Positions 5,400-6,397 of a stretch of 6,397 bases of DNA are shown here, piece after piece. The position numbers and the translations under genes are program-made. Each line of letters opens with the position of its first letter. Within the stretch, counting starts at the first letter, position 1. The notes below the pieces were generated by a model, which saw only the letters and a list, made by a program, of their open reading frames with translations, was not told where the DNA came from and made no database searches. The stretch spans positions 1 through 6,397 of the forward strand of contig DATEQV010000373.1 of NCBI GenBank assembly GCA_035272265.1, written 5' to 3'. The stretch is from Acidisphaera sp035272265. Its GTDB lineage: Bacteria; Pseudomonadota; Alphaproteobacteria; Acetobacterales; Acetobacteraceae.

Positions 5400-6283
5400 G
5401 CCGGTTCTCCGAGGAAGCGGTAGCGGAACGCCTCGCCGTCCGCCGTCACGTGGCCGGCGGTCGGGCCGGGGAAGTGGATCGGCAGCAGCAGCGTATCGGT
5501 GCCGGCGACCGAGGCGAGGAACGAACGCCGCGAGCGTTCGGCCTGCGCGGGGTCCCAGTCGAACACTGTGGACCATGCCGGCTCGCGGCATTGCAGGGCG
5601 TGGTGCATCATGTCGCCGGTCACCACCGCGCGCTGGCCGCCGGACGTGATATTCACGCAGCAATGGCAGGGCGAGTGGCCCGGCGTCGGCGTCAGCCACA
5701 CCGTGTCGTCGAGCGTGAAGTCGTCGTCCACCAGCAGCGCCTGTCCGGCCTCCACGACCGGGCGGCAGTTCATCCGCCACACGCCGCCCGCGCCGCCCGG
5801 GCGTTCGTCGCCGCGCGCGTCGGCGGCTTCCCAGGCTTCGTACTCGCGGCGATGGAAGACGTATTTCGCGCGCGGGAAGCTCGGCACCCAGCGTCCGTCG
5901 ACCAGCTTCGTGTTCCAGCCCGAATGGTCGATGTGCAGGTGGGTGCAGAAGACATAGTCGATGTCGTCGAAGCGGAGCCCGGCGGCACGGAAGCCTTCGA
6001 GCCAGGGCTGCTTCGGAAAATCCATCGGCGGGCCGTAGCCCTTGTCCTCGCCGGTGCAGGTGTCGACCAGCATCGTGTGGCGCGGCGTGCGGACGACGAA
6101 GGTCTGGTAGCGGATAACCAGCAGGCCCGACGCCTCGTCGAACACGTATTGCGGCATCTCGGACAGATACTGCCGGCCGCGTTCGGCGTCATAGGCGGGG
6201 AACATCGCCGCCGGCGAGCGCCAGGGGCCGTCGCGCTCGACGATGCTGGTGATCGTCACGTCGCCGACACGCAGTGTGTCCAT
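5396..6283 (-). CDS. MBL-fold metallohydrolase
   Basis: The 295-residue product carries a full metallo-beta-lactamase-fold metal site: THLHIDH (114-120; His115, His117, Asp119, His120), PGHSPCH (201-207; His203), GDMMHH (223-228; bridging Asp224) and HFPGPTAGH (270-278; His270). This is a dinuclear zinc-type hydrolase centre. The layout, with a long N-terminal part (MFPAYDAERGRQYL) before the metal motif, resembles the broad group holding lactonases and alkylsulfatase-unrelated small MBL hydrolases. Substrate is unknown; a lactone or ester is a reasonable guess. No signal peptide is present, so it should be cytoplasmic. Start is ATG 6283; only a weak G-rich ribosome site lies upstream. It is the first gene of the minus-strand cluster and overlaps the ABM gene by four bases (GTGA), so the two are probably co-translated. 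Confidence 0.9.
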   Translation of the reverse strand: MDTLRVGDVTITSIVERDGPWRSPAAMFPAYDAERGRQYLSEMPQYVFDEASGLLVIRYQTFVVRTPRHTMLVDTCTGEDKGYGPPMDFPKQPWLEGFRAAGLRFDDIDYVFCTHLHIDHSGWNTKLVDGRWVPSFPRAKYVFHRREYEAWEAADARGDERPGGAGGVWRMNCRPVVEAGQALLVDDDFTLDDTVWLTPTPGHSPCHCCVNITSGGQRAVVTGDMMHHALQCREPAWSTVFDWDPAQAERSRRSFLASVAGTDTLLLPIHFPGPTAGHVTADGEAFRYRFLGEPA

Positions 6284-6356
6284 CGCGGTGCCCCCGGCCT
6301 GCTGATGCGGTCAGGGTAGACCGGTTCGCGTCGGGCTGTCGTCTCCCTCGTCGTCA

Positions 6357-6391
6357 GGACCGCGAGCCGCAGACGTCGCGGGACGCGGTCC
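6357..6391. repeat. 8-base inverted repeat upstream of the MBL operon
   Basis: GGACCGCG (6357-6364) and CGCGGTCC (6384-6391) form perfect arms around 19 bases. It lies 74-108 bases upstream of the MBL start and could be an operator or an RNA hairpin for the operon. There is no T-run, and in GC-rich DNA chance is a real possibility. The remainder of 6284-6397 holds no supportable gene and no clear promoter. Confidence 0.25.
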
Positions 6392-6397
6392 AGGGCA

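Noticed and set aside
4551..5423. Plus-strand open frame with repeats such as AGHDAAGHRAARH near its end
   Set aside because: The repeat is only the antisense reading of the 15-base tandem repeat in the ABM gene; the rest is charged shadow sequence.
5400..5780. N-terminal extension of the ABM frame
   Set aside because: It lies entirely antisense-frame within MBL codons, is Arg/Pro-rich, and a GTG with a good GGAG site sits exactly at the MBL stop.
5330..6319. Long plus-strand open frame (329 codons) opposite the MBL gene
   Set aside because: Arg/Ala/His-rich shadow with no motif. The opposite strand carries the full MBL metal site and a coupled downstream gene.
6311..6397. Possible C-terminal tail of another minus-strand gene entering from the right edge (stop at 6313-6311)
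   Set aside because: Only 28 residues of low-complexity Pro/Arg/Asp sequence are visible, and other frames are equally open.

Overview
The window is GC-rich (about two thirds GC by eye) and densely coded, with frequent GTG starts and overlapping stop/start codons. This suits a high-GC proteobacterium, and the protein families lean towards an alphaproteobacterium. That assignment is an inference from style, not from a marker gene. No rRNA, tRNA, CRISPR array or phage module was seen.

Left part, plus strand. The first ~140 bases are visibly more AT-rich. They hold the last ~50 codons of what looks like an IS4-type transposase, followed by a likely element end. Immediately downstream come an exported SGNH/GDSL esterase-like gene (168-929) and a 269-base gap before the start preferred here for the next gene. 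That gap holds repeated GGGTCACGC sites and a candidate promoter. The next genes are a rhomboid-family intramembrane protease with an extra membrane-rich C-terminal half (1199-2269) and a DUF4239 (bestrophin-like) membrane protein (2376-3145). The DUF4239 gene is broken by one frameshift near base 2630.

Right part, minus strand. Four genes run leftwards from 6283: an MBL-fold metallohydrolase, an antibiotic-biosynthesis-monooxygenase (ABM) domain protein with a two-helix membrane tail, a small exported protein of unknown function, and an LLM-class (luciferase-like) flavin oxidoreductase. The first two share a GTGA stop/start overlap, the second and third are 2 bases apart, and the fourth follows after 67 bases. 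They are probably one operon. Flavin monooxygenase, ABM and MBL hydrolase together suggest oxidation and hydrolysis of a small organic compound, but no substrate can be read from the sequence. The operon converges on the DUF4239 gene, with an 11-base overlap of the two coding ends.

The points most worth a second look are the ten-unit Met-Pro pentapeptide repeat at the N-terminus of the ABM protein, the clean frameshift in the DUF4239 gene, the IS remnant abutting the esterase gene, and the 16-base tandem duplication across the stop codon of the small exported protein. I did not find convincing evidence of a wholly new system. The four-gene minus-strand cluster is the best candidate for an uncharacterised pathway.
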